64,000 bases of DNA from Pithys albifrons albifrons (lineage: Eukaryota > Chordata > Aves > Passeriformes > Thamnophilidae). Where the stretch lies: assembly GCF_047495875.1 (NCBI RefSeq), contig NC_092471.1, positions 18,311,001-18,375,000 on the forward strand. The letters run 5' to 3'. Numbering within the stretch: the stretch's first letter is position 1; the number at the start of each line of letters is the position of its first letter. A model generated the notes under the pieces. It did not search any database. It was not told the origin of the DNA and saw nothing but the letters and a program-made list of their open reading frames with translations. The translations under genes and the position numbers were made by a program. Of this stretch, positions 1 to 18,505 are shown piece by piece.

Positions 1-292
1 GAGCACTTGGCAGCATCCAGGACTCACTCACCCTTTCACGTAGATCAAAACAGCCGAACTTGCCATCCCTCACTTATGGGCAGAGCTGGGCAGTGTGTGG
101 GGAGCCTTTGGGGAACCACATGAATGGGCTGTCTGAGCTGAGCTGTGTGGACAGCCCAGTGTGTCACTGCTGGTGTGAGGAGGGAGTGGATCCAACCTCT
201 CCCACAGCCAAGCAACCCCCAAGCCAGCCCTGGCTGGTTGGCTCCTGCTGCTGCCGTGAATAAGCCCCTTGCTGTCCCCTCTGTCCCCACAG
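1..292 (+). other. ARHGEF9: ARHGEF9 intron, 3' end only
   Basis: This is the tail of the intron before the first visible exon. It ends in a pyrimidine-rich tract and AG at 291-292. The exon upstream, which should encode the SH3 domain, is outside the window. I see no repeat or RNA gene here. Confidence 0.85.
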
Positions 293-484
293 CTATGGGT
301 GAACCAGGAGGACGGGGTGGAGGAGGGGCCCAGCGATGTGCAGAATGGCCACCTGGAGCCCGGCGCCGACTGCCTGTGCCTGGGCAGGACCGTGCAGAAC
401 CGCGACCAGATGAGAGCCAACGTCATCAACGAGATCATGAGCACCGAGCGCCACTACATCAAACACCTCAAGGACATCTGCGAG
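293..484 (+). CDS. ARHGEF9: ARHGEF9 visible exon 1: post-SH3 linker and start of DH domain
   Basis: The exon has 192 nt (64 codons) and phase 0 at both ends. It begins [12 protein letters not shown] after AG at 291-292 and ends ICE before the donor GTAGGG at 485. Residues 1-39 are the acidic linker that follows the SH3 domain. From about residue 40 it enters the DH domain, with the first conserved DH helix [17 protein letters not shown] (conserved region 1, which contacts the GTPase switch regions in Dbl-family proteins). The upstream in-frame ATG at 269 is intronic and is not the start. Third positions are about 92% G or C by hand count. Confidence 0.97.
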
Positions 485-2750
485 GTAGGGGCTCAGCAGG
501 GCCCTGGGGGTGGGGTGAGCTGCCAGAGCCGAGGGCTTGGCCAGGGGCTCTGACCCTGCTTTGGCCCTGGGGGATCTGGGAAGAAGCCACGATGTATTGG
601 AGTGAGGAGTAGCATCTGTTGATAAGTATTGATCATACCGAGAGTTTTCTGCTGGATCTGATAATTCCTCCAGTTTGTATTAACTAAAAGTACAATTTCC
701 TGCCCTTTTTTCCATACCTCTTTGACTAAAACATGATGAGGTTGAGATCCTTCAAGCAGTCCTCTTAATTAAAACCCAATGCCATCTACTTTTGAACTTG
801 TGATTGAGGAAATTAGGTTGTAATTAAACCAATCAGTTACCCATGTCATCTCTGCCTTTCATATCAGGTTCACAATTTCCCCTGGCTCAGGATGGGCCCC
901 ATTTGCCTTTGCTTTTGGTGAGACTGGGGGCAAAATGTTTGCACCATTGGAAATGAAATACGTTAGATTTATCCAGTGGAAGGGAACCAGCAAGCAAATG
1001 GGCTCTAGTGGCTGAGCCCACACATCCCCAGTTTGATTCTTCTTCTTCATTATGCTACAATTAACCACTACAACCCCTTACACACAGGATTGGTGCCCTG
1101 GGCTGAGCCTAGCCTGCAGAGCATGTGGTGCTGGGTGTTGAGGAAGGGGAATGCCCAGCTCCACTGCAGAGGGCAGCAGGACAGCTTGGGCATTCTGTGT
1201 ACAGCATGTACTTATCTCTGAGAGACAGAAGGTCATTAGCACTGAAATCAAAGCACATAGATGCCTTTTAGCTCATCCCTTGGAATGTTTAGGATTTAGT
1301 GAGCCTGTGCCCAGTCAATGTGGTGAAGCCCCTTGTGGATTGTGCTTAGAAGAAGAATGTCTTCCTCCCTCCCTCCTTGCTGCTTTTCTCTTGGCAAGGC
1401 AGAGCAGCCATCCAAAAAGCATCTATGACGCTTCTCAAATATGGACGAGTCTTGGGATTTCAATTGGGAAACAAATGAGCTTAATTTCACTGTGCTATTT
1501 CGGTCAGACAGCTTTGCATTGGAGAAAGGAAGAACTGCAGGCACTTTTCCACACCCTGTTTCTTTTTCTGCATTTGCACTTATCTGTTGAAAAACTAAAT
1601 AACCCTTAAGTTGCATCTCTAGCCATGTCACCTTGCTTGTGCCAAGTGGCACTCTCGGGAGGTACAGACAGGTACAGCCACAGTGACATCTGTGGGATGA
1701 CACTGATTTACTGCACCTAATGACATGTCCCAGAGAGAGGAGAGATCTGGAAAGCTCTTTCTTTGCTCTGTGTGATGCAAAATGGTATTGAGGGGATAAA
1801 TCTTACCTCCATGTAGAGCACCAGGAAGTGATTCAGCTGTCTCTGCTAAGGAAGGAGGAGGACTGAGCTGGGCATTCTCCTCTGTAGAATGATGGGCTGT
1901 GCCTGGCTGGAGAGAGAGCCTCACTGTGCTCAGTTTAATCAGAGCAATCCCTTTGCCTTGAGAAGGCTCAGAGACAGCTCCGTCATCCTGGGCATTTGAA
2001 TGCAGCATGGCATGAGTGGGGCTGGAGACAGAGAGGCAGGGCTGGATGGAGCTCCCAGTGCCCCCCCAGAGGTGGGATTTGTGCCTCAGGATGAGCAGAC
2101 AACCCTTGAGGAGCTGTAGGAGTGCCCTGACAGTGGCAAATTCCCCTCTTCCCTCGGCAGTTTATTGGAGGGTGTCAGGCTGACTGGCAGCAATGTGAAG
2201 CATGGCAGGGGATGGAAGAGGGGCTTGGCTGGATGGCAGAGCTGGGGCCTGATTTAGTGCTGAGTTTAGCAGCCTGTGGTTCTGCTCTTGTTGCTGAGCT
2301 GCAATGAATAACAAATCCTTACAGCAGTGGGGCACCTCAGGAGTATGTGGTCATTAGTGGAGAAGAGTGATTAAGAGCCCTCCCATTGCTCTCTTCTGCT
2401 GCAGATGTATTTCCACTCCCTGCTCCTGGATTGTTGTACACCACGTTGTTACTAATACCACACATGGCACAAGAGTGGCCAGCCAGGAGCTCAGGAGCTG
2501 GCCAGCACCAGGGGGGAATCTCCTGTGCCAGCCAAGGCCTGTGGGAAGCAGCTGCTTGGGGGGAATTCCCCATCCCAGCAAAGCCCCACTGCCCCATGGC
2601 CAGTGCTGTGCTCTGCTTAGGGCATGAACTGCAGCTGGGGAAACGCTTGTGTGGGGCTTTGGAATGGGGTAAAATGGGGAGTTTTGCTTGGAATGCATTA
2701 TTAGAAGTGAGTGGATAATTGTTCTGAAATATCATCAAAGTAAAAAATGG

Positions 2751-3105
2751 GGATTGTTCAGCCTGGAGAAGAGAAGACTCCAGGGTGACTTTAATTGTGG
2801 CCTTCCAGTACCTGAAAGGAGCCTGCACGAAAGACAGAGATTATTTAGAAGGGCCTGGAGGGACAGGACAAGGGAAAATGGCTTCCCACTGCCAGAGGCA
2901 GGGTTAGATGGGATACTGGGTAAAAAACCATCCCTGTGAGGGTGCCCAAAGAAGCTGTGGCTGCCCCATCCCTGCAGGTGTCCAAGGCCAGGCTAGATGG
3001 GGCTTGGAGCAACCTGGACTAGTGAAAGGTGTCCCTGCCCATGGCAGGTGGTGAGACTGGGTGGGCTTTAAGGTCCTTCCAACACAAACCATTCTGGGAT
3101 TCTGT
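2751..3105 (+). repeat. CR1 LINE 3'-end fragment
   Basis: The sequence runs from GTTCAGCCTGGAGAAGAGAA through the block 'ggacaggacaaggg', then 'atggggcttggagcaacctg' and 'gtccctgcccatggcagg', to 'ccttccaacacaaaccattc', the standard order of the avian CR1 3' end on the plus strand. The section between 'gggatactggg' and 'gaagctgtggctgcc' looks shorter than usual, suggesting an internal deletion. No reverse transcriptase frame is present. It is a 5'-truncated, dead copy. Confidence 0.88.
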
Positions 3106-3292
3106 TAAGGAAAAGGAATTGAGCCTTAAGGAAATACCCAGTAATAGGAATTTCAGGCTTAGCACTTAGTGCTTAGAGAAATAATAAACTGCTGAACACT
3201 AAGTTTTGGGATGAGTAGCAGTAGCCAGCCTTGCTGTCAGGCAGTGCTGCTCACCCCTGTCCTGTAAAGCACCACATTCCCCTCCCAGCTAA

Positions 3293-3560
3293 CAGGTGAC
3301 AGGACAAGAGGAAATGGCCTCAAATTGTGCCAGGGAAGGTTTAGGTTGCATATTAGGAAAAATTTCTTCATGGAAAGGGTTGTTAAGCATTGGAACAGGC
3401 TGCCCAGGGCAGTGGTGGAGTCACCAGCCTTGGAAATGTTAAAAAGACACATGCATGTGGCACTTCAGGACATGGTTTAGTGGTGAACAAGGTGGTGGTG
3501 CTGGACTTGATGATCTTAGAGGGCTTTTCCAACCTTAATGATTGTGATTCCATGATTCTT
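3293..3560 (+). repeat. CR1 LINE 3'-end fragment, different subfamily
   Basis: Plus-strand CR1 3' end: 'aggacaagaggaaatggcct', 'tattaggaaaaatttcttca', 'attggaacaggctgcccagg', and a tail 'gggcttttccaaccttaatg' with 'gattccatgattctt'. The tail differs from the copy at 2751-3105, so this is a separate insertion of another CR1 subfamily about 190 bp downstream. Confidence 0.87.
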
Positions 3561-4005
3561 TAGATGGGTGTCCATCTCTGGGCTTGAAAGAAACCTCCTG
3601 CCCCTGGGCTTTGATACTGGGAGGGCACAGGCTCTGTCCAGGGTGTGGCATGTGCTCAGGCAGGACATGGGAGAACCAGAGGCAGAAGAGATACAAGGAG
3701 CAGGGTGCCAGGCCTTGAGAAATGAGCAGGAGTTGGACCAGCAGAGGGTTTGGGAAGAGAGGAGGTGTTCGAGGCAGAAGTGACAGGGCTTGGATGGGAA
3801 CAGCGAGGCAATTGAGAGATCAAAGGAATCCTCCGTGTCACGAGTGGTGGGAGCTGAGAGGTCAGAAAGGGCAGCCAACTTCCAGTGCTGCATCTGCTGC
3901 TTTCCAAGTAATTTCACTTTGAATTTATTTTTTAATAACATTGACTGGATGGCACCTAAGCTGTGCCTCAGTACCAGGACAGCTCTGAGTGCCACATGGA
4001 AACAG

Positions 4006-4046
4006 CCTCGTTGTGTGAGGAGTGAGTGGAGCCTCACACAACGAGG
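4006..4046. repeat. Perfect 15-bp inverted repeat with 11-nt spacer
   Basis: The arm at 4006-4020 (cctcgttgtgtgagg) is the exact reverse complement of 4032-4046 (cctcacacaacgagg). The spacer is agtgagtggag. The pairing stops at the arm ends (G opposite A). It could form a hairpin in RNA or a small cruciform in DNA. No gene or known element family is evident around it. Confidence 0.9.
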
Positions 4047-4702
4047 AGCCTCAGAGTGAAGCAGCACAAAACCTCCTTGGCAGCAGCGTTACCCTCCTTC
4101 AGAGGCCCAGGGCTGAGGAGCTGCTGCTTCCTTTGTGTGCCCAGTCCCTCCTCCATGGATACCAGACTGCAGAGGGCTCTGGGATCTCTGCTGCCTATCT
4201 GTGTAGCTGTCTCTCACAGCCTGCTTGTACACACATTGTTTTTCTGTTTTGGAGCTGGCTGGTTCTTGCCCTGTTGAGGAACAGGCTTGTGTTCCTGCAG
4301 GACTTTGTTCTGTATTTTAGTGCAATCACAGTGCCTGAGATTCAGTGCTCACTGTAACAGGAATTTGAGTAAGTGCTGTAGAGTCCTGGCACCAGACGTG
4401 GCTCTGGTTTGCCTTTTCAGTTCAAACAATCTCAGCTTTGCTCTTGTGCTTATTGTGGGTATGTGCCGGTCAGTGCCACACTCACCTGCCTGCTCTGAGC
4501 CCTGCATGGTGTTTTATAGCCCAGTTGGTGCTTGGGCAAGCTGAGGGATGGTTACAGGGCAGTGCAGACAGCCCCAAACTGGCTCAGAGAGGAAAGAAAC
4601 TGGAATATCATCACAGCTGCCTTTGAAATTACAGCCTGCAGTGGCTGTTACCTCCTCATTCTCTCCTTCACCCTGCTCTCAGACAGACAGCAAGGAGGGA
4701 CA

Positions 4703-4776
4703 GATGGATGGATGGATGGATGGATGGATGGATGGATGGATGGATGGATGGATGGATGGATGGATGGATGGATGGA
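4703..4776. repeat. (GATG)n tetranucleotide microsatellite
   Basis: About 18 near-perfect GATG/GGAT units in a row, preceded by a short degenerate 'agacagacag' stretch. The [12 protein letters not shown] reading frames over it are products of the repeat, not genes. It is probably length-polymorphic. Confidence 0.97.
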
Positions 4777-6242
4777 AGGTCCAGCTGTGCTGACAGTCTC
4801 TAAGTCCACTCTGGGGTGAAGAAAACTTAGCACTTAACCTCCTGCAAATACTTTCCAACTTTGGCCTATACTTCAGGGACTACATGGAAAAGTACTTTAA
4901 AGAGAGACAGTTTGGCAGCTATTTTTAGGTATTCATTGAGCAAAATACCCTCCAACATCTGCTCATCAGTCAGCTATCCCTTCTCTGAGCAGACCTGACG
5001 GGGTGAGCAGAAGGAAGATGACATTGTTTTATGTAACAGAAGTAAATTTAGTGGAAAAACTCTGCAGCAGCCTTCTAGCTGCCTCTTGCTGCATGTTACA
5101 TAGAAACCTTCAGTCTCCCTTTCCCTGCTTGTGCTGGAAACCACCATCCAAACACAGGCTGGATAGAGAGAATAAGGCTTGGGAACTCCACACATGCCTT
5201 TGTTTTCCCTGTGCTTTTATAGGTGCCTGTACAGAAATGTGCTGCCTCAACTCCTCCAAGCGCGTGACTCCGGCGGAGTGATGAGCCAGCACAGGGAGAG
5301 TGGGAATAGGGGAGCATGGGAATAGTCAGGGCTGGAGTCACAGCCAGTGGCAACCCCGGGGCTGAGGGGTGTTTACACAAACGAGGCAGGGAGGGATGTC
5401 ATGGAGCAGTGAGGGAGGGGACGCTGCTGCCCACGGGCAGCCTGGGGCAGGCAGAGGTCCCAGCACAGGCAGCTCAGGGGCGTTGCTGGCACCAGAGCCC
5501 TGCCATGGGCAGCCTGGCCTTGTGGCAGGGCACAGCTTTTTCTCTGTGTGTTTGCAAAGCTGTTCTGAGATAAGCAGGTAAACATGACCAGCACTATGGA
5601 GAAACACTGCATCGTTCGTCGTGAGCTTGGATTTTGGGTTGCCCTGTGACTGTCCCACAGCGTGGGAACCAGCCTGCTCTCATTCCTCCTGGCCTTGAAA
5701 AATGAGAGAGGGAAACCCAGGGAAATGAGTCATCCAGGAGCTCCTGCAGGAAGAGAGACCTAGATTAGGAAATGCAGAAGGTGTTCTGTAATGCAAAGTG
5801 AAAAAGCCAGGAAGTGCAGGGTAATGGCATCCTCGGAGCTAAGCTGGACATCACAGAGGTTGGGGCCTGGCCAGGTCGGCCAGAGTTGAAGTTCTCATTC
5901 ATGTCTTTGACATTCTCCCTGTCAGGAACCACATGGTGAGGCTGAAGGGCAGTTTCTTAGAGTGTTCCAGGAGTTCATTGTGGCCCAGCAGCTGCGTGTC
6001 ACCAGCTGGCAGTGTGGCTGTGTGACTAAGCATCCTGACTTCCCAAATATAGCCCTTCCACTGGAGCTGCTGGCATTTTCTTCCCTTCTTCTTTTCCTCT
6101 TCCTGTACAATAAAGGCAAGCAAAGTAAGCAAATTCATCTCCTGATGGACCCCCATGTTACTTCTTTCAGTTAAGAGACAACAGGTCAGACTAGGCCAGT
6201 ACATGAGACTTGGCCTTGCAGAGATTCCAGTCTAAATCATTA

Positions 6243-6301
6243 TGGTTGGACTTGGTGGTGTTGGGGATCATTTCCAACCTTAGCAATCCTATGATTCCAT
6301 C
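6243..6301 (+). repeat. CR1 LINE terminal fragment
   Basis: Short match to the last bases of CR1 on the plus strand: 'tggttggacttggtggtg', 'ggggatcatttccaacctta', 'cctatgattccat'. Only the terminal ~60 bp are recognisable. Confidence 0.7.
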
Positions 6302-6374
6302 ATCCACACAGGTGAAGCACAGGAGGATGAAGTGTTTTGCTCAGTGCCTGTAGAACCTCACAACCCTCCAGCAC

Positions 6375-6487
6375 ATCAACTCTCCTGCCCAGCTTGGTGT
6401 TGCCTGCAAACTTCCTGAGGGCGCACTCAATCCCCTCATCCTCATTGTAGAGATATTAAACAGAACTTGATAAAGATATTAAACAGC
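6375..6487 (-). repeat. CR1 LINE fragment (minus strand) with local duplication
   Basis: The block 'cagcttggtgttgcctgcaa', 'cttcctgagggcgcactcaa', 'tcccctcatcc' matches, from memory, the CR1 segment upstream of its 3' end in reverse orientation. The phrase 'agatattaaacag' occurs twice (about 6451 and 6474), a small internal duplication. It lies 240 bp before visible exon 2. Confidence 0.7.
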
Positions 6488-6724
6488 TTTCCTGTCTGAT
6501 TGCTGTGGCTAGAAGGAAAATCAAAGCGGGTATGTGCTCAAACAGCTGCTCTGCAACAGCATGTGGCACCAAAGAGACGTGGAAGCAGCAATGTTTGCAG
6601 GAGCTGCCCTGTAGAGCAGCTGCTGGAAGGCAGTGGGTTCTGAAGGAACAGCACTGGAACACCCCTCTTTGGAACCATCAGCCAGTCTGCTGTTCTCTGC
6701 AGGTTCTTGTCTCACTCTTTACAG

Positions 6725-6904
6725 GGTTACTTAAAGCAGTGCCGGAAAAGGAGGGACATGTTCAGTGACGAACAGCTAAAAATCATCTTTGGCAACATCG
6801 AGGACATCTACAGGTTTCAGATGGGCTTTGTGCGGGACCTGGAGAAGCAGTACAACAACGAGGACCCCCACCTCAGCGAGATCGGCCCCTGCTTCCTGGA
6901 GCAC
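6725..6904 (+). CDS. ARHGEF9: ARHGEF9 visible exon 2: DH domain
   Basis: The exon has 180 nt (60 codons), phase 0-0, from [13 protein letters not shown] to GPCFLEH, with acceptor TTTACAG and donor GTAAGG. It encodes the second part of the DH helical bundle, including [20 protein letters not shown] know no substitution here that would damage the fold. Third positions are about 83% G or C. Confidence 0.97.
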
Positions 6905-13140
<6,236 letters not shown>

Positions 13141-13270
13141 TGACTACAGGTATGTGGCCGCTGCCCTCGCCGTGATGAGGAACGTGACCCTGCAGATCAA
13201 CGAGCGGAAGCGCAGGCTGGAGAACATCGACAAGATAGCTCAGTGGCAGGCCTCTGTCCTGGACTGGGAG
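13141..13270 (+). CDS. ARHGEF9: ARHGEF9 visible exon 4: end of DH domain
   Basis: The exon has 130 nt: one base completing serine, then 43 codons from [15 protein letters not shown] to QASVLDWE; donor GTACAG. It encodes the last DH helix and the start of the DH-PH linker. The second arginine of ERKRR, codon 13214-13216, corresponds to human R290 (altered to histidine in ARHGEF9 disease, from memory) and is kept. The bird has TLQIN where I recall TQQIN in human. Third positions are about 88% G or C. Confidence 0.96.
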
Positions 13271-16200
13271 GTACAGTCACGGCTGCTGGGAGCCTGGGAA
13301 AGGCAAATCCCAGGCAGTTCTTGCATGATCTACCACTGTATAGTTCATATCTCACAGCCTGGGCTTGGGATTCCTGGGACAGGGAAGACACATCCCCAAA
13401 CTTCCGAGTGATGCTTAAACATCAGTGGTATCCTGGGGAAAATCTGGGGTCCAGTTTCAGTTTCCTCAGTAGAAACCTGGTGTAACTTCGATGATTGCAG
13501 TGCTAGTAGTAGGTGAGATTTGAATCAAACTCTGTGTGCATTCTGGCTCTGTGCTGTGTCATTGGGAAGTAGAGAAGGAGGTGGCAAAGAGCCCTGGAAA
13601 TTGTGACAGGTTAAGAAAATGGAGAAGATCCTTCTGGTGGATGCTTTGTGATTGGAAGCCAAACTGTTAAGCTAGAGTTAGAGATGCTATTTGCATTTTA
13701 TAAATGACTTTGCACTTAAAGATATTTCTGAAGCAGCTCTGTGAGTAGTGGTGGTGTAATTAGGGAGCTGAGAGGCACAGGGAAGGCAGAGTCAGCAGAA
13801 GGATTCCTCCCCAGCAGGCCTTCAGTCTCTACATTTGTGCCATGTGTTTAAAAAAAAAGCCTTGCTAAAATTATGTTCTCCTTTTCCTTTTGTCTCTGAT
13901 TTTTTTTAAATCATTGTATGCAAGTAATCTGTAAATAGGGTTTTGAAACAGATTGAGGGCAAATGTTTCTGTAAATCCTCTCAGTGTTGTCATCGGTCCA
14001 TGTGTTCAGCAAACAGACAGTCAGAGTGAGAGAGCAGCCTTTCTTCTTCCTAACAGTTTGAAGATCTGAAATAACTCCACATTTCAGTCATTGGGATCAC
14101 ACTATGTAAATTAATATATGGGAAGAGGTGTTAATCCTTTAATTATTATTTTTCCTGGAGCAGATCTGTGAAGGCTGGGAGGAGAGGGAGAGAAATGCAG
14201 GTGCATCACCTTCTGACAGTTTGCCCTCCTTGACTGAATTAGTTTCATTGCTGTAATGAAGATTGGGTTCAACCCTGGGTCTCATGATAAAACACATGAA
14301 TGCAGCACTCAGAGCTGGATATGGCATTATGGCTGGATATGGAATTAAGGCTGGCTGGGAGAGCAGAGAAGGCAGATGATGTGTTTGATTGTTTTACTGT
14401 TGTTTACTGTGAAAGAACATCTCTCACATCTCTCACTGACACACACACTCATTTTGAGAATGAGGAAACCACTCCCGAAGAGGCAGAGGACCATCAGCTC
14501 CGTCTGCAGCCTTCAGAGTGTGCCATGGGATGAGCTGATGGGGGTCATTTGTAAGAAATGTCACACCCCTCACTGTAAATAAATCTTGATTAAGGACAGA
14601 TGAATTCCAAGTCAGTGAATATTCATGTGAGAGTGGAAAGCCAAGGTGACCTCCACATAGGATCTGTGGAATAGCAGTTTCTTTTTCTCTTCCATTAGCT
14701 CAGTTGATAATTCATTTTTATTTAGCCATATCCTTGATAATTCATTCCTGCTTAGCAGTACCCGTTCTTTTTCTCCATCCCATCCTCAGGAACTTGCCAA
14801 CTCATTCTTCCAGGCTTTTTTCAACTAGTCCAAATGTTGAGCACATTATTGCGGCAACATCCTTCAGCTTCTCACAGCATGGCAAAGTCTGCTGTTGGTA
14901 CTGCTCAGAGAGCCAGTGGGAATGCAGTGCAGCCCCTGGGCAAAGGAACACACCCCTCTGGCCTTCTCCATTCTCTGCTTTGGATCAAGAGGAGCCACAT
15001 AGTTTGGATGAGAACACTAGAGCATGAGAGCTGGACTCAGCAGAGGATTTCTCTACTTGATTCTTCCCTCTAAAGTAGTCTGAGTCATCAGATCCAGCCC
15101 CCACGTCCCAGCTGTCCATGGAATGGCCAGAAGGATGCACAGAAACCCAAAATACCCAGAAAGTGAACCATTGTGCAATGCAGGAAGGAGAAATCCAAAT
15201 CAGTGCCAGGTGCTTGGATCTGCCCCAGATCTGTGCAGATGCTCCTGGTGGGCACTGCAGACCCCACTGCACATCCCAAACCCCCCTCAGGTGTGGGACA
15301 CATCCCCCAGGACACAGCACATGGGGGTGGGATCCTTACCCAGCCTGTGAGGGTTCAGACCCTCATCCTCTGTGCATGGCCAGTTCAGGGACTTCCTGGT
15401 GTGTGACCCAGCCCCTGCCAGGCAGGGCACAGGATAGAGCTAATCCCAGATTTCCACTGCACATGGCACGTGGTGAATTATTTCACTGACTGAATGTCTC
15501 AGCACACTGAAATCTTTCACTTGGAGAAATCTCTGGTTTAGCTCAACATCTTGAGACTAACGATGTTGATTCTCTGATTTGAAATTGCATTTTCTTGTCT
15601 AAATTTCCCCATGTTTTGTGATGAGGTGGAAAAAGATTTTTTTTAAAAAGAAGAAAAAATCCAAACCAAAGTATTTAGAGAGTGAATATTTGAACTGTTC
15701 TTTTATACAAAGTGTGTGTACATGTTTTCTTGCAAGGAGAGGGTGTTTTGGGAAGGCATACATATTGCTGATCCTAAAAGAAATGGGAAGTGTAGAAGCA
15801 TGTCCAAGCTGATTTAAGCAGAGGGATTTTTGTGAATCCCATGGAGTTGTGTCTGTGTGTTTCAGAAGTCACTTTTATCCCTCAAGACTTTTTACGTGTC
15901 CTGGGAAGGTGAATTTGAGGATGAGCATTTGAGAACTTGTGATATCCTTGAGTTAACCAAGGGCAGAGGTTTTTCCAAAGAATTCATGCAGACAGGATCT
16001 GATGGTTTAAATGGCCATTGGATCAGGAAGGGGTGGCCTGATGAATTGTGGCAGCCAGGGCCTGAAATCTTAAGGAATTATTGGCAGCTTTGGCAGCTTT
16101 AGACAAGTAATGACTGAGCAAAATCTTAAGGGAAGATTCTGATCTCTCTAACTGCTGTAAATTAGAAATAATCCCAATCACTTTGAGATGTGTTCCTGTA

Positions 16201-18149
16201 TAATTTGTGGCAACATGGGCTTGACCGAAAAGCCTGGCTTGGTCTGTTGCCATGTATGACTCACTCCTTTATTTTGTAACCTGAATTTCCAGTGCATAAA
16301 CAGACCCAGAGAGGAGCTGCCCCTGCCTATACTGATCCTGTGGTGCCTTTTGTGCTCTGAGCTGTTCATGGAGCAGAATGTGGGGCTTCCACCACCTCCC
16401 GCCGAGGGCTCCGTGCGGTGAAGTGTTTCCTGATGTTCAGCCTCTATTGCCCTTTGCTCAGTGCTCTCCCCTTGTTGGTGGTTACACACCCGCAGATCCA
16501 AACAGTGCCAGTTTAAGGCAGGGAGGCAAACCAGCACACAGAGTTACTGCAGCAGGTTCAGAGCACACTCCAAACAGGGCAGCCTTTTCTGCCTGGTCCC
16601 TTCCGCCCTCGGAGGGAGCTGCACATCTGTGAGGTCAGTGGGCAGTTGCTGGAGAGGGGCACACACAGAGCAGTGTTAGAAAGAGGTTTCCACAAAGCCA
16701 TCATCACTTCCAAGTCCTTGCCAGCCCCAGTTTGAGCAGGGCTGTATTTACACCACACAACTGAGGCAGGGGGACATCCCTGCCTTCCTTTTTCTCTGCT
16801 CTTGTGTGTTCACCTCTGTGCAGCCCTCCCTGTGGATCCCATGAGCCTGTGGAGCTGTGGCGACACATGTACCACTGTGCCCTGTGGCTCTGCTGCTGGG
16901 CAGGATTTGCCCTTTCCATGGGCATGACCCCATGCCCACCACAACCTCATTAAGGGCTCCTTGCACAGGTGATGTGGAGATGGAAACAGGTCTGTGCTTC
17001 AGCACATCTCAGGGTGGCTCCATTTCATACCTTCTCACACAGCTCTTGAACCACATCAAAACAACACAAGCAGCAATCCCTGCAGCAGTCTCTGCCCTCA
17101 TAGCAGCTTCCAGCAATGCTTTCCTCCCTTCCAGTCCTGCCTTTTCTCAGAGGAGGAGGTGATGTGGCTCCCATTCCCTGGGAGGGGATCTGTGGAGGTC
17201 CCTGAGCCAGTAGTGGAGTGTTTGGCACAGGACAGAACCTTGTTCATCAGCCTGGATTAGTTTTAACCTGCTATTGAGCAGATGACTTTGCTTTGTGTAG
17301 ATATCTTGATGTTCCTACCAAAGATTCCCAAGGGCTGCCACAGTGGCAGGTTTCAGGAGTATTAAATTTACATGAAGGAAAAAATATATATAATTGAGAA
17401 ATATAATGAACGCTGTCCTTTTAAATGTCTTCTCATTCTTGTTACTTACGGGTCCTTTAAATAAGACTTGCTGTCCTTAATTGTGTAGTCCATAATCATT
17501 GGTCTCAGCCTAATACTACATTAGTGAATCCAAGAGTGACATGAGAGAAAGCTGCATGTAACCAGCATGCTGTTTGGAAAGCAAGGACAGCCTGATGAGG
17601 AATCCTCCTGGGAGAAAAACCACATCAGGGACTGAAACAGAACCTTCTTTTTTCTTCTTTTTTTGTCTTCCCCCAGCAACAGAAGGTATCAGAACTGAGC
17701 CTGTTGAAAAGGACAACATTTCACTCGTGTTCCTTTTTGTGATCTCTTTGTAGCCTCAGGTGCTAATCAGCCTGTCAGTCTCTAATTCTCTAATTGCAGA
17801 ACAGCAGTGTCAGGCAGAGGAGAGCCCTGCACACCGACTGGCATCTGGGAGAGGGCACAAAACCTCCCCCCAGTGCCCAGCAGGGACAGCAGAGCGTGTC
17901 AGGGTGGGCTCTGGCTCTGGGGAGTGGCTCTGGTGGGCTCAGGAGCTTTCCTGAGCATGCCTGAGCATCTCCAAGCACAGGGAATTGTCTGCTCAGGGCT
18001 GCTCCTGCCTTTCTTGATATGCTGGTGCTCCCAACACTGTTTGCTCTGTGACACTGTTCAAACCCCTCTGGTTCCTCCCAGGTGCTCCTTGCAGAGCATA
18101 GTGGTCACTCAGCACAACTGGGGAGCTGGGCAGCCACGTCCTGCCCAGG

Positions 18150-18167
18150 CAGCAGCAGCAGCAGCAG
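18150..18167 (+). repeat. (CAG)6 trinucleotide run
   Basis: Six perfect CAG units inside the intron before visible exon 5. It is short, not in a coding exon, and of no obvious effect. Confidence 0.95.
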
Positions 18168-18464
18168 AGCTGACCCTGTGCTGCCACAGTCAGGAGTAGC
18201 CCTGGGACTCTGTGTGTCACTGCATTGCTGGAGGCTCGAGGGAGCTTGAAAAACACAGCCAGCCCAGATCTGGGTGACCTTCTGCTCCCATTACTGCTCA
18301 CCCAGGAGCTCTGCTGTGACTTCAGAAGAGAGGAGTCAGCTTTCTTTCGGCTGCTCTTTGCATGCAGCAGGATGTGCAGGGAGGGTGTCTCAGGGTGTGC
18401 TCTGAAAACCCTTGGTGTGCAGCTGGGGAAGGCAGAGGGATTTTCTTAGAGGCTTATGGGACAT

Positions 18465-18505
18465 AACTCAGGTTGGAAAAGGCCTCAGGAGGTCAGTGAG
18501 TCTCC
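18465..18505 (-). repeat. Possible CR1-type tail fragment
   Basis: 'aactcaggttggaaaaggcc' followed by 'tcaggaggtcagtgagtc' resembles the reverse-strand tail of CR1 ('ggttggaaaagacct...'). Only about 40 bp are similar, so this is tentative. Confidence 0.4.

Larger units (their letters stand above)
485..6724 (+). other. ARHGEF9: ARHGEF9 intron (6.2 kb) between visible exons 1 and 2
   Basis: The intron runs from donor GTAGGG to acceptor TTTACAG. It carries two plus-strand CR1 3' ends (about 2751-3105 and 3293-3560), a perfect inverted repeat (4006-4046), a GATG tetranucleotide array (4703-4776), a short plus-strand CR1 tail (6243-6301) and a minus-strand CR1 piece (6375-6487). The remaining sequence, including 485-2750 and 4777-6240, shows only short chance reading frames. 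Confidence 0.85.

Noticed and set aside
4532..4833. Open frames encoding repeated MDGW or SIHP residues
   Set aside because: They translate the GATG microsatellite and carry no gene signal.
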